DNA of 64,000 nt from Pimelobacter simplex (GCA_016803235.1 JADCLI010000026.1:1-64000), one strand, 5' to 3'; positions 25,599-34,319 are shown, counted from the stretch's first letter. Numbers and translations are program-made. Notes: generated from the letters alone by a model not told the origin.

Positions 25599-26054
25599 TC
25601 AGCTGGCGGGGCGGACGAGGCGCTCGTCGGGGATCACGGCGACGCCGACGATCTCGATGAGCGCCTCGGGCTGCCACAGGCCGGTGGTGCCGATGCCGGC
25701 CATGGCCGGGTAGACGGGGCCCGCGAGCTCGCGCCAGACGGCACCGATCTCGCGGCCGTGGGCCTGGTAGTCGGGGATGTCGGTCAGGTAGATCGTGATC
25801 GACACGAGGTCCTCGGGGACGCCGCCGGCGGCGCGCAGGGTGGTGAGGACGTTGCCGAACGCCTGGCGGAACTGCTCGACGATGCCGCCGGGGACGATCT
25901 TCATGTCGGCGTCGAGCGCGGTCTGGCCGCCGAGGTGGAGGGTGTTGCCGCTGAGCGTCCCGTGCGAGTAGCCGCTGGGCGCGGGCAGCTCCGCCGGGTT
26001 GACGGCGACGGGCGTGAGGTCCGGGGCGAGCCCGGGAGTGAGGTCGGTGGTCAT
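25599..26054 (-). CDS. RidA family enamine/imine deaminase-like protein
   Basis: A 151-aa member of the RidA/YjgF superfamily (HLGGQTALDADMKIVPGG, EQFRQAFGNVLTTLRAAGG, VSITIYLTD, GIGTTGLWQPEALIEI). The arginine that defines deaminase-active RidA is not clearly present, so it may belong to a Rid subgroup associated with aminomuconate-type intermediates. A RidA gene inside an aryl-CoA cluster fits handling of an enamine, for example from an aminobenzoyl-CoA product; that is inference. The ATG at 26054 sits 7 nt after a TAGGCT -10 box on the minus strand. Confidence 0.82.
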   Translation of the reverse strand: MTTDLTPGLAPDLTPVAVNPAELPAPSGYSHGTLSGNTLHLGGQTALDADMKIVPGGIVEQFRQAFGNVLTTLRAAGGVPEDLVSITIYLTDIPDYQAHGREIGAVWRELAGPVYPAMAGIGTTGLWQPEALIEIVGVAVIPDERLVRPAS

Positions 26055-26061
26055 GCGATCC

Positions 26062-26067
26062 AGCCTA
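26062..26067 (-). promoter_or_regulatory. Leaderless -10 box of the RidA gene
   Basis: On the minus strand TAGGCT is followed by 7 nt and the ATG at 26054, the same arrangement as lipB and lipA. It defines the start over a longer upstream frame. Confidence 0.5.
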
Positions 26068-26076
26068 GGCTCTCTA

Positions 26077-26107
26077 TTGACATGAACGCAACGTTCGTGC
26101 CAAAAAT
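26077..26107 (+). promoter_or_regulatory. FAH-operon promoter with palindromic operator
   Basis: A consensus -35 TTGACA (26077-26082) is followed 18-19 nt later by CAAAAT/AAAAAT, and the ATG of the FAH gene is 5-6 nt further on. Between the boxes lies the inverted repeat CATGAACG-CAA-CGTTCGTG (26081-26099, one mismatch). Its position would block RNA polymerase, so it is a likely repressor site; the cluster's PaaX-type protein is a candidate ligand. Confidence 0.55.
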
Positions 26108-26112
26108 GACAT

Positions 26113-26925
26113 ATGCGAATCGCCACGGTGACCACCCCGTCGGACAGCGCCACCTGCGCCGCCATCGAGATCGACGGTCGCTGGCACGCGCTGCCCGCTG
26201 CCGACCTGAGCGAGCTCCTCGCGTCGGGCGCGGAGCCCGCCCCCGGCCCGGAGCTCCCGGACGCGCGGCCCGTCCTGCCGCTGCCGCGTCCCGGCAAGGT
26301 GATCTGCTGCGGGCTCAACTACGGCGACCACATCGCCGAGACCGGGCGAGAGACGCCGGCGTACCCGACCCTCTTCGCGAAGTACGCCGACACGCTGCTC
26401 GCCCCCGGTGCGGACATCGTGCTGCCGGCCCTCGACGACCTCGAGCTCGACTGGGAGGCCGAGCTCGCCGTGGTGGTGGGCGCCGAGCTGCGCCGGGCGA
26501 CGCGGGCCCAGGCCGAGGACGCGATCGCGGGCTACACGATCGCCAACGACATCTCGGTGCGGGCCTGGCAGCGCCGGACGCTGCAGTGGTTCCAGGGCAA
26601 GGCGTGGGACGCCACCACTCCCCTGGGCCCGGTCGTGGTCACCCCCGACGAGATCGACCCGACCGCCGGGGTCGAGGTGATCTGCCGGGTCAACGGCGTC
26701 GAGCGCCAGCGGGGCAACACCAAGACGCTGGTCTTCGACAGCGCCGCGCTGCTGGCCTACATCTCCACGTTCACCGTGCTCCGCCCCGGCGACGTCGTCC
26801 TGACCGGCACGCCCGGCGGCGTCGGCATGGGCATGGAGCCCCCCACCTACTTGCGTGACGGCGACGTCGTCGAGACCGAGATCCCCGGCATCGGCCTGCT
26901 CGTCAACACCGTCCGCATCGCCTGA
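26113..26925 (+). CDS. Fumarylacetoacetate hydrolase family protein
   Basis: A 270-aa enzyme with the full FAH C-terminal fold: PGKVICCGLNYGDHIAETG, the metal-binding ELDWEAELAVVVG (E-x-E), GYTIANDISVR, and GDVVLTGTPGGVG. Members hydrolyse C-C bonds in 2,4-diketo acids, or act as isomerase/decarboxylase on ring-cleavage products. It heads an operon with an acyl-CoA thioesterase, aryl-CoA ligase and aryl-CoA monooxygenase. A fumarylpyruvate-hydrolase-like role would fit a gentisate-type route, but no gentisate dioxygenase is seen here. Confidence 0.88.
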   Translation: MRIATVTTPSDSATCAAIEIDGRWHALPAADLSELLASGAEPAPGPELPDARPVLPLPRPGKVICCGLNYGDHIAETGRETPAYPTLFAKYADTLLAPGADIVLPALDDLELDWEAELAVVVGAELRRATRAQAEDAIAGYTIANDISVRAWQRRTLQWFQGKAWDATTPLGPVVVTPDEIDPTAGVEVICRVNGVERQRGNTKTLVFDSAALLAYISTFTVLRPGDVVLTGTPGGVGMGMEPPTYLRDGDVVETEIPGIGLLVNTVRIA

Positions 26926-26948
26926 CCACCCCCGATCGAAGGACTCCC

Positions 26949-27866
26949 ATGGCACCGACCAGCTCGATCCTCACCGACGCGATCACCCTCAAGGAGACCG
27001 ACGCCGAGGTCTTCGACGTGGCGTTCACGGCGACCACCCAACCCTGCCCCTGGCCCAAGGCCTACGGCGGCGACATGGTCGCGCAGGCGGTCGTGGCCGC
27101 GGTGCGCACCGTGCCGTCGGCCGGGCCGGACGCCAAGTCGCTGCACTCGATGCACTCCTACTTCATGCGTCCCGTCGACATCGGCGCGGAGGTCCGCTAC
27201 GAGGTCGAGGTGCTGCGCGACGGCCGCGGCTACAGCACCCGCCAGGTGCGCGCCTTCCAGAACGGCAAGGTCGTCTACGTCTGCATGGCGAGCTTCGCCG
27301 CCGGCGAGCCGAGCGGCTCGTTCCAGGCGACCCTGCCCGAAGGCCTCCCGGGCCCCGAGGAGCTGCCGAGCTCGGCGGCGTACCTCGCGGACCGGTCGGG
27401 CGGCACCATGACCGAGACCTCGAAGGCCTACTGGTCCGGGGGCCGCAGCTTCGACATGCGCCACGCGCCCGGCCCCGTCTACCTCACCGTGGAGGGCGAG
27501 CGGTCGCCGCACCAGGCGGTCTGGGTCAAGCCGTACGACGCCCTCCGTCCGGTCGAGGGGCTCACCGACGAGCAGCGCGACGTCGCGGCTCTCGCCTACG
27601 TCTGCGACTACACGATCCTCGAGCCGGCCCTGCGGGTGCTCGGCCTGGCCTGGGCCGACGAGGGCCTGGTGACCGCGAGCCTCGACCATGCGATGTGGTT
27701 CCACCGCCCGGTCCGGATGGACGGCTGGCTGCTCTACGTGCAGGAGGCGGTCTCGGTCGAGGACGGGCGCGGCTCGGCGATCGGCCGCTTCTTCACCCCG
27801 GACGGCCTGCTCGTCGCCACCGTGGTGCAGGAGGGCATGATCCGCGCGGCCGGAGCGGCGTCGTGA
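26949..27866 (+). CDS. TesB-type acyl-CoA thioesterase
   Basis: A 305-aa double-hotdog thioesterase. It has KAYGGDMVAQAVVAAVRTV, LHSMHSYFMRPVD in the first fold, and ASLDHAMWFHRPVRMDGWLLY with VATVVQEGMIR in the second. TesB-like enzymes cleave CoA thioesters. In this operon it probably releases CoA from a pathway intermediate or dead-end thioester. It starts 23 nt after the FAH gene behind an AAGGA site, and its stop overlaps the ligase start as GTGA. Confidence 0.87.
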   Translation: MAPTSSILTDAITLKETDAEVFDVAFTATTQPCPWPKAYGGDMVAQAVVAAVRTVPSAGPDAKSLHSMHSYFMRPVDIGAEVRYEVEVLRDGRGYSTRQVRAFQNGKVVYVCMASFAAGEPSGSFQATLPEGLPGPEELPSSAAYLADRSGGTMTETSKAYWSGGRSFDMRHAPGPVYLTVEGERSPHQAVWVKPYDALRPVEGLTDEQRDVAALAYVCDYTILEPALRVLGLAWADEGLVTASLDHAMWFHRPVRMDGWLLYVQEAVSVEDGRGSAIGRFFTPDGLLVATVVQEGMIRAAGAAS

Positions 27867-29506
27867 ACGCGCTGAGCCCCAGCGGGCTGCGTGACAGCTT
27901 CGCGCGCGACCACCTGCCGCCGGCCGAGCTGTGGCCGACGATCGAGTTCACCACCCCGCTGCTGCAGTACCCCGAGCGGCTCAATGCGGCGGTCGAGCTG
28001 ATCGACGCCGCGGTGGCGGCGCATGGCCGCGACCGGCCGGCACTGCGCACCCCCGACGGCACCGTGTGGACCTACGGCGAGCTGCTCGCGCGCGCCAACC
28101 AGGTCGCCCACGTCCTCGTCGACGACCTCGGGCTGGTCAGCGGCAACCGGGTGCTGCTGCGCTCCCCCAACAACCCCTGGACGGTCGCGGCCTGGCTCGG
28201 CGTGCTCAAGGCCGGCGGCATCGTGGTGACGACGATGGCCGCGCTGCGCGCGACCGAGCTCACCCCGATCGTCGAACGCACCCGGCCCGCGGTCGCGCTG
28301 GTCGACCACCGCTTCCTCGACGACGTGCACGTGGTGCGCGACCGCGCCGATCCCGAGCTCACCGTCGTGCCCTATGGCAGCGACGCACCCGACGACCTCA
28401 CCCGACGGGTCCGCCCCAAGCCGGTCACCTTCACCGCCGTCGACACCGCTGCCGACGACGTGGCGCTGCTGGGCCCCACCTCGGGCACGACGGGCGTTCC
28501 GAAGCTCACCACCCACTTCCACCGCGACATCCTGTCGATCGACAACACCTTCGGCCGCAGCACGCTCCGTCTCGAGTCGACCGACCTGGTGGCCTGCACC
28601 GCACCGCTGGCGTTCACCTTCGGCCTCGGCATGCTCGTCGTCTTCACGCTGCGGGCGGGCGCCTGCGCGCTGCTCACCGAGACCGCGACGCCGGTCCAGC
28701 TCGCCGGGCTGATCGACGAGCACGGCGTCACAGCGCTGGCGACCGCGCCGACGGCGTACAAGCAGATCCTCAAGTCCGGCAGCATCGGCCACCTCAAGGG
28801 CCTGCGCGTCGCCGTCACGGCCGGCGAGCACATGCCGCAGGACACCTGGGAGGCGTTGCTGCGCGAGCTGGACCTGAAGGTCATCGACGGCATCGGCGCC
28901 ACCGAGCTGCTGCACATCTTCATCTCGGCGAGTGGCGACGACGTCCGGCCCGGCGCGACCGGCAAGCCGGTGCCCGGCTACCGCGCGACCGTGCTGGACG
29001 CGGACGGCAACGAGGTCGGCCCCGGCGTCGAGGGCCGGCTCGCCGTGATCGGCCCGGTCGGCTGCCGCTACCTCGACGACCGCCGGCAGCGCGACTACGT
29101 CGTCAACGGGTGGAATGTCACCGGCGACACCTTCGTGCGCGACGAGGACGGCTACTTCTGGTACCGCTCGCGCACCGACGACATGATCGTCTCCTCCGGC
29201 TACAACATCGGCGGCCAGGAGGTCGAGGAGGCGCTCGGCACGCACCCGGACGTGGTCGAGGCAGGTGTCGTCGGCGTGCCCGACGCCGACCGGGGCGCCA
29301 TCGTGTGCGCCTTCGTCGTGCTCCGCGAGGGCGTGAGCGGCGACGCCGCCAAGGTCGCCGAGCTCCAGCAGCACGTCAAGGGCCGCCTGGCGCCCTACAA
29401 GTACCCGCGCGAGGTCCGCTTCATCGACGCACTGCCGCGCAACACCAGTGGAAAGCTGCAGCACTTCAAGCTGCGCCAGCTCAGCGAATCGGAGAACCGA
29501 GCATGA
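27863..29506 (+). CDS. Aryl-CoA ligase (benzoate/2-aminobenzoate-CoA ligase type)
   Basis: A 547-aa adenylate-forming enzyme. The P-loop-like motif is GPTSGTTGVPKLTTHFH, followed by GIGATELLHIFIS (A5), VTGDTFVRDEDGYFWY and RTDDMIVSSGYNIGGQEVE (hinge). The catalytic lysine is in LPRNTSGKLQHFKL. THFHRDIL and IGATELLHIF are typical of benzoate- and 2-aminobenzoate-CoA ligases. It activates an aromatic acid for the monooxygenase encoded next. The GTG at 27863 overlaps the thioesterase stop. Confidence 0.85.
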   Translation: MNALSPSGLRDSFARDHLPPAELWPTIEFTTPLLQYPERLNAAVELIDAAVAAHGRDRPALRTPDGTVWTYGELLARANQVAHVLVDDLGLVSGNRVLLRSPNNPWTVAAWLGVLKAGGIVVTTMAALRATELTPIVERTRPAVALVDHRFLDDVHVVRDRADPELTVVPYGSDAPDDLTRRVRPKPVTFTAVDTAADDVALLGPTSGTTGVPKLTTHFHRDILSIDNTFGRSTLRLESTDLVACTAPLAFTFGLGMLVVFTLRAGACALLTETATPVQLAGLIDEHGVTALATAPTAYKQILKSGSIGHLKGLRVAVTAGEHMPQDTWEALLRELDLKVIDGIGATELLHIFISASGDDVRPGATGKPVPGYRATVLDADGNEVGPGVEGRLAVIGPVGCRYLDDRRQRDYVVNGWNVTGDTFVRDEDGYFWYRSRTDDMIVSSGYNIGGQEVEEALGTHPDVVEAGVVGVPDADRGAIVCAFVVLREGVSGDAAKVAELQQHVKGRLAPYKYPREVRFIDALPRNTSGKLQHFKLRQLSESENRA

Positions 29507-31878
29507 AGATCGCGATCGTCGGCGGCGGGCCCGGTGGGCTCTACTTCGCCACCCTCATGAAGACCCTCGACCCCCGCCACGAGATCACGGTGTGGGAGCG
29601 CAACGCACCCGACGACACCTTCGGCTTCGGCGTGGTGTTCTCCGACGAGACCCTCGGCAGCATCGAGGGCGCCGACCAGGTCATCCACGACCGGATGGAG
29701 ACCCGCTTCGCGCGCTGGACCGACATCGACGTCGAGTTCAACGGCACCCCCTTCACGGTGGGCGGCCAGGGCTTCGCGGCGATGTCGCGCAAGGAGCTGC
29801 TCCAGATCATGCAGGAGCGGGTCGCCGAGCTCGGCGTCACCGTGCACTACCGCACCGAGGCGCCCGACCCCGACCAGCTGCGGGCCGAGCACGACCTCGT
29901 GCTCGCCGCCGACGGCCTCAACTCCGCGGTCCGCACGAAGTACGCCGACGTCTTCCGCCCGACCCTGGACCGGCGCAACAACAAGTACATCTGGTTCGGC
30001 ACCGACCTCGTCTTCGAGGCCTTCCAGTTCTTCGTCAAGCAGACCGAGTTCGGCACCATGCAGATCCACGGCTACCCGTACTCCGCGCACGGCTCGACCT
30101 TCATCGTCGAGATGCACGACGACGTGTGGCGCCGCGCCGGCCTCGACCGCACCGAGCACGAGATCTTCGGTCCCGGAGTCTCCGACGAGTACGCCGTGGA
30201 GCGGATCGCCGAGATCTTCGCCGACGAGCTGCAGGGGCACCGGATCCTGACCAACAACTCCAAGTGGCTCAACTTCCACACCGTCCGCAACGAGCGGTGG
30301 CACCACGACAACGTCGTGCTGCTCGGCGACGCGGCGCACACCGCCCACTTCTCCATCGGCTCCGGCACCAAGCTCGCCATGGAGGACGCACTCGCGCTGG
30401 CCGCCTGCCTGCACGAGCACCCGGACGTCGAGACCGCGCTGGCGGCGTACCAGACCGAGCGCAAGCCGGTCGTGGAGTCGACCCAGCGCGCGGCCCAGGC
30501 CTCGCTGGAGTGGTTCGAGAACATCGGCATGTACGCCGACCAGGACCCCGCCCAGTTCGTGTTCAACCTGCTCACCCGCTCGCGCCGGATCACCTTCGAG
30601 AACCTCAAGGAGCGCGACGCGGACTTCGCCGCCCTGATGGAGGCCGAGTTCGCCCGCAGCCAGGGCACCGGCGAGCCCGCGCCGGCCATGTTCCAGCCGG
30701 TCCGCATCGGCGAGCTCGAGCTGAAGAACCGGGTCATGCTCTCGCCGATGGACCAGTACTGCGCGGTCGACGGCGTCCCCACGGACTTCCACCTCGTGCA
30801 CCTCGGCAGCAAGGCGCTCGGCGGCGCCGGCCTGGTGATGACCGAGATGACCTGCGTGTCCCCCGAGGGTCGGATCACGCCCGGCTGCCCGGGCATCTGG
30901 ACCGACGAGCAGGCCGCGGCCTGGCGCCGGGTGACCGACTTCGTGCACGCCAACAGCACCGCGAGGATCGGCACCCAGCTCGGTCACTCGGGCCGCAAGG
31001 GCTCGACGAAGCTCATGTGGGAGGGGATGGACGAGCCGCTCGAGGACGGCAACTGGGAGGTCATCGGTCCCTCCCCCCTGCCGTACGGCGCCGGCTGCCA
31101 CGTGCCGCGGGAGGCGACCCGGGCCGACCTCGACCGGGTGGTCGCCGACTTCGTCGCGGCCGCGCGGCGGGCGGTCGACGCGGGCTTCGACCTGGTCGAG
31201 GTGCACGCGGCCCACGGCTACCTGCTCTCCTCCTTCCTCTCCCCGGTGGCCAACCGCCGCACCGACGAGTACGGCGGATCCCTGGCGAACCGGCTCCGCT
31301 TCCCGATCGAGGTCTTCGAGGCGGTCCGCGCCGCCGTCCCCGCGCGGATCCCCGTGACCGTGCGCATCTCCGCCACCGACTGGATCCCCGACGGCAACAC
31401 CGACGACGACGCCGTCGAGATCGCCCGGGCGTTCATCGCCGCCGGTGCCGCCGCGATCGACGTCTCGTCCGGACAGGTCGGCAAGGAGGAGCGGCCCGCG
31501 TTCGGCCGCTCCTACCAGACGCCCTTCGCCGACAAGATCCGTCACCTGGTGGCCGAGCCGGCCGGCGTGAAGGTGATCGCGGTCGGCGCCATCTCGTCGT
31601 ACGACGACGTCAACTCGATCCTGCTCGCCGGGCGCGCCGACATCTGCGCGCTGGGCCGCACCCACCTCTACGACCCGAGCTGGACACTGCACGCCGCCGC
31701 CGAGCAGGAGTACGTCGGCCCCGCCGCCGACTGGCCCGTGCAGTGGGCCGCCGGCCGGCGCCGGCCGCCGACCTCGCGCACCGACAAGGTCCCGCCGCGG
31801 CTGCAGCTGCTGCGCGAGGGCGAGACCGACGGCGTGCACCTGCGGTGGACACCGGCCCCCTCGCTCGTCACCTCCTGA
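29503..31878 (+). CDS. Fused aryl-CoA monooxygenase / old-yellow-enzyme reductase
   Basis: A 791-aa bifunctional flavoprotein. Residues 1 to about 385 are a single-component FAD monooxygenase (IAIVGGGPGGLYFATLMK; LGDAAHTAHFSIGSGTKLAMEDA). From about residue 395 (FQPVRIGELELKNRVMLSPM) to the end is an OYE/NADH:flavin reductase domain (GTQLGHSGRKGS; VEVHAAHGYLLSSFLSP; NRRTDEYGGS). This architecture is that of 2-aminobenzoyl-CoA monooxygenase/reductase, which hydroxylates and partly reduces the CoA-bound ring; databases also label it salicylyl-CoA 5-hydroxylase/oxidoreductase. Start ATG 29503 overlaps the ligase stop, so ligase and monooxygenase are coupled. The exact aryl-CoA substrate is not proven. 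Confidence 0.88.
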   Translation: MKIAIVGGGPGGLYFATLMKTLDPRHEITVWERNAPDDTFGFGVVFSDETLGSIEGADQVIHDRMETRFARWTDIDVEFNGTPFTVGGQGFAAMSRKELLQIMQERVAELGVTVHYRTEAPDPDQLRAEHDLVLAADGLNSAVRTKYADVFRPTLDRRNNKYIWFGTDLVFEAFQFFVKQTEFGTMQIHGYPYSAHGSTFIVEMHDDVWRRAGLDRTEHEIFGPGVSDEYAVERIAEIFADELQGHRILTNNSKWLNFHTVRNERWHHDNVVLLGDAAHTAHFSIGSGTKLAMEDALALAACLHEHPDVETALAAYQTERKPVVESTQRAAQASLEWFENIGMYADQDPAQFVFNLLTRSRRITFENLKERDADFAALMEAEFARSQGTGEPAPAMFQPVRIGELELKNRVMLSPMDQYCAVDGVPTDFHLVHLGSKALGGAGLVMTEMTCVSPEGRITPGCPGIWTDEQAAAWRRVTDFVHANSTARIGTQLGHSGRKGSTKLMWEGMDEPLEDGNWEVIGPSPLPYGAGCHVPREATRADLDRVVADFVAAARRAVDAGFDLVEVHAAHGYLLSSFLSPVANRRTDEYGGSLANRLRFPIEVFEAVRAAVPARIPVTVRISATDWIPDGNTDDDAVEIARAFIAAGAAAIDVSSGQVGKEERPAFGRSYQTPFADKIRHLVAEPAGVKVIAVGAISSYDDVNSILLAGRADICALGRTHLYDPSWTLHAAAEQEYVGPAADWPVQWAAGRRRPPTSRTDKVPPRLQLLREGETDGVHLRWTPAPSLVTS

Positions 31879-31885
31879 GCGCCGC

Positions 31886-31891
31886 GAGAAT
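31886..31891 (+). promoter_or_regulatory. Leaderless -10 box of the hotdog thioesterase gene
   Basis: GAGAAT is followed by 7 nt and the ATG at 31899. No Shine-Dalgarno sequence is present. An ATG at 31890 overlaps the box and is therefore less likely to be used. Confidence 0.4.
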
Positions 31892-31898
31892 GGGCGCC

Positions 31899-32351
31899 AT
31901 GGACGAGTGCTCACGGCCCAGCGGCGTCTTCCGGACCCGCGTCGAGTGGATCGACACCGACGCGTCGGGGATCTACCACAACAGCACCGTCACCCGGTTC
32001 GTCGAGGCCGCCGAGGCCACGCTCATGCGCGAGCGTGGCCTGGGCGGCTACTTCGCCAGCGCGCCGCGGGTGCGCTTCGAGGCGGACTTCCTCGCTCCCC
32101 TGTTCTTCGGGCAGGAGGCGACGGCGACGGTGTCGCTCGCGGCGATCGGGACCTCGTCGATGACCTGGGAGTTCGAGGTCTGGGGTGAGGAGTTCGAGGG
32201 CCGGGCACGGACCCGGGCCGCGCGTGGTCGCTACGTCACGGTGCACATGGGCACCGGCCAGGTGGCGGCCACCGCGGCCGACGGCTCGCGGCGCAGCCTG
32301 CCCTGGCCCGCCGACTGGGTCGCGGCGCTCACTGGAAATGGCCCGTGCTGA
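31899..32351 (+). CDS. 4-hydroxybenzoyl-CoA thioesterase-like hotdog protein
   Basis: A 150-aa single-hotdog thioesterase with the family signature VEWIDTDASGIYHNSTVTRFVEAAE (Asp catalytic residue in DTDASG). Such enzymes hydrolyse aromatic CoA esters, for example 4-hydroxybenzoyl-CoA or gentisyl-CoA. It follows the monooxygenase by 20 nt and precedes the PaaX gene. With the TesB-type enzyme it is the second thioesterase of the cluster. ATG 31890 is an alternative start three codons upstream. Confidence 0.82.
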   Translation: MDECSRPSGVFRTRVEWIDTDASGIYHNSTVTRFVEAAEATLMRERGLGGYFASAPRVRFEADFLAPLFFGQEATATVSLAAIGTSSMTWEFEVWGEEFEGRARTRAARGRYVTVHMGTGQVAATAADGSRRSLPWPADWVAALTGNGPC

Positions 32352-32354
32352 GGG

Positions 32355-32360
32355 CAGAAT
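32355..32360 (+). promoter_or_regulatory. Leaderless -10 box of the PaaX-family gene
   Basis: CAGAAT is followed by 7 nt and the GTG at 32368. The box overlaps the ATG at 32359, which argues for the GTG as start. The Lrp-type gene at 43327 has the same CAGAAT spacing. Confidence 0.4.
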
Positions 32361-32367
32361 GCCGAGC

Positions 32368-33183
32368 GTGAACAGCAAGGCCCCCCAACCGCGCACCACC
32401 GTCGTCACCTTCCTCGGCGCGGTGGTGCGACCGCTGGGCGGCTGGCTGCCGATCGCCGGTGCGGTGGACCTCCTGTCCGAGGTCGGCATCGATGCCCCGG
32501 GAGTGCGCACCGCCGTGTTCCGGCTCAAGAAGAACGGCTGGCTCGACTCGGTGGCCCAGCACGGGGCCCGCGGCTACGCGCTGACGCCGACGGCCGACGC
32601 GATCCTCGCCGCCGGCGACGAGATCATCTGGCACGCGCGGCGGCCCGCCGACCTCGCGGACGGCTGGTGCATCGTCCACTTCGGCGTGCCCGAGTCCAAG
32701 CGTGCCCAGCGCCACCAGCTGCGCGCCCACCTGGCGCACCTCGGCTTCGGCAACGCGGGCACCGCGCTGTGGATCGCACCCGCACGGATGCGGGAGGCCG
32801 CGGAGCGCGCGATCGCCGAGCTGGAGCTGTCCGAGCACGCGGCGATCTTCGTCGGCGGCTACCACGGCCCGCAGGACCTCACCGACCTGCTGTACAGCTC
32901 CTGGGACCTCGCCGCGATCGACCAGGGCTATCGCGACTTCGTCGACGCCTACGCGCCGCGGGTCGAGGAGCTGAGCGGCCTGAGGGGTGCGGCCGCGTTC
33001 GCGGCGTACCTGTCCCTCGTCGACACGTGGCGCAAGCTGCCCTTCCGCGACCCCGGCCTGCCGAGCGAGGTCCTCGACCCGAAGTGGTCGGCCCCCGAGG
33101 CGACGCGGCTGTTCGAGCGGCTCGTCGCCGCCCTGGAGAAGCCGGCGATCAAGCACGCGAAGACGCACTGGCCCCAGCCCTGA
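32368..33183 (+). CDS. PaaX-family transcriptional regulator
   Basis: A 271-aa protein with the PaaX layout: winged-helix N-terminus (VTFLGAVVRPLGGWLPIAGAVDLL, IDAPGVRTAVFRLKKNGWLD), a central domain beginning WCIVHFGVPESKRAQRHQLRAHL and a C-terminal helical domain (LVDTWRKLPFRDPGLPSEVL). PaaX proteins are repressors released by aryl-CoA thioesters such as phenylacetyl-CoA. That fits a pathway that makes an aryl-CoA. Starts at 32338 and 32359 are possible; I prefer GTG 32368 because of the -10 box. Confidence 0.85.
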   Translation: MNSKAPQPRTTVVTFLGAVVRPLGGWLPIAGAVDLLSEVGIDAPGVRTAVFRLKKNGWLDSVAQHGARGYALTPTADAILAAGDEIIWHARRPADLADGWCIVHFGVPESKRAQRHQLRAHLAHLGFGNAGTALWIAPARMREAAERAIAELELSEHAAIFVGGYHGPQDLTDLLYSSWDLAAIDQGYRDFVDAYAPRVEELSGLRGAAAFAAYLSLVDTWRKLPFRDPGLPSEVLDPKWSAPEATRLFERLVAALEKPAIKHAKTHWPQP

Positions 33184-33218
33184 ACCAGGGCGGGGGCCAG
33201 CGCGGCACGGGTTGGGGG

Positions 33219-34319
33219 TCAGAGGGCCTCGGGGCGCAGGCCCTTCTTGGCCAGGCGCGGCATGACCTCCTCGGCGAAGTACTCCAACTCGCCGATGTAG
33301 TCGACGAACGCCATGGTGATGCCGCCGAAGCCGGCCCTGGCGAACCGCTCGATCTCGTCGGCGACGTCGTCGGGCGAGCCGATCAGCGGGCACGTGCCGT
33401 GGCCCGCGGCGAAGCGGCCTCGGAAGTTCTCGAGCAGGTCCTTCGAGAACGACTGGGCGTGCAGGCCCTGCAGCCGCATCAGGTTGTCGACCGCGTCCCA
33501 GTCGGCGTTCTCGACCGCGTAGTAGTGGAGGTACTCCTCGGCCTCCTTGCGGGTCGGGCGGCACACCACGTGCGTGGGCGTGAGGACGCCGGCCGTGCGG
33601 CCGAGGGCGGCCGAGTTGGCCTGCAGCTCGGTGACGACGCCGGCGCCGTCCTCGGGGCCGCCGACGATGGTGAACACGAAGTCCGCGTTGCGCGCGGCGT
33701 ACGCCTTGCCCTGGGGGGACGAGCCGGCGTTGAGGATCGGGAGACGGCCGGCGGCGGGCTTGGGCAGCGACTCGATCCCCTCGAGGTTCCAGAACCGGCC
33801 CGTGATGTCGTAGCGGCCGTCCGTGCTCCACAGCGTGGAGACGACGTCGATCCACTCCTGGGCCAGCTGGTAGCGGGAGTCGTGGTCCTGGGGCAGGTCG
33901 ACACCCATCGCGACGTACTCCGGCTGGTTCCAGCCTGCGACGACGTTGACGCCGATGCGCCCGGGCGCCATCTGGTCGATCGTCGCGAGCTGCTTGGCGA
34001 CGACCGCCGGATGGTTGAACGCCGTGTGGATGGTCGCGAAGACGTTGAGCCGCTCGGTGTGGGCGAGGATCGCGGTGGCCCACGGGACGGGCTCGAGCAC
34101 GCCTTCGTGGAAGTTCGTGTCGCCGCCGTAGCCGATCCAGCGCGCGATCGGCAGCATGAAGTCGATGCCGGTGTCGTCGGCGAGCCGGGCGAGGGCGAGG
34201 TTGTCCTCCCACGACGCCGACCAGCGCTCGGGGATCGTGGTGACGGCGAGGCCGCCGGAGCAGTTGGACGAGAACAGGCCGAGGCGGAAGCGGTCGTTGT
34301 CGAGGATCGGGATGCTCAT
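33219..34319 (-). CDS. Luciferase-like FMN-dependent monooxygenase (RutA-like)
   Basis: A 366-aa LLM-class enzyme: RLGLFSSNCSGGLAVTTIPERW at the N-terminus, FMLPIARWIGYGGDTNF, IHTAFNHPAVVAKQLATIDQM, and GRIGVNVVAGWNQPEYVAMG, all characteristic of the RutA/SsuD-type two-component monooxygenases. It uses reduced FMN supplied by a separate flavin reductase, encoded 40 nt upstream on the same strand. RutA-type enzymes open N-heterocyclic rings, which is suggestive for an isatin- or indole-like substrate, but that is inference. An AGGAGAAT site precedes the ATG. Confidence 0.86.
   Translation of the reverse strand: MSIPILDNDRFRLGLFSSNCSGGLAVTTIPERWSASWEDNLALARLADDTGIDFMLPIARWIGYGGDTNFHEGVLEPVPWATAILAHTERLNVFATIHTAFNHPAVVAKQLATIDQMAPGRIGVNVVAGWNQPEYVAMGVDLPQDHDSRYQLAQEWIDVVSTLWSTDGRYDITGRFWNLEGIESLPKPAAGRLPILNAGSSPQGKAYAARNADFVFTIVGGPEDGAGVVTELQANSAALGRTAGVLTPTHVVCRPTRKEAEEYLHYYAVENADWDAVDNLMRLQGLHAQSFSKDLLENFRGRFAAGHGTCPLIGSPDDVADEIERFARAGFGGITMAFVDYIGELEYFAEEVMPRLAKKGLRPEAL

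Noticed and set aside
27931..29470. Long alternative-frame reading extending through the ligase gene into the monooxygenase
   Set aside because: Only the 3' part (from 29503) codes for a recognisable protein. The upstream part is an Arg/Pro-rich shadow of the ligase gene.
29448..31889. Possible N-terminal extension of the hotdog thioesterase over the monooxygenase gene
   Set aside because: The extension is the out-of-frame shadow of the monooxygenase. The thioesterase starts at 31899 (or 31890).
29395..31914. Minus-strand open frame of 839 codons opposite the fused monooxygenase/reductase
   Set aside because: Low-complexity Val/Gly/Asp/His/Arg composition and complete antisense overlap with a clear two-domain flavoprotein mark it as a shadow.
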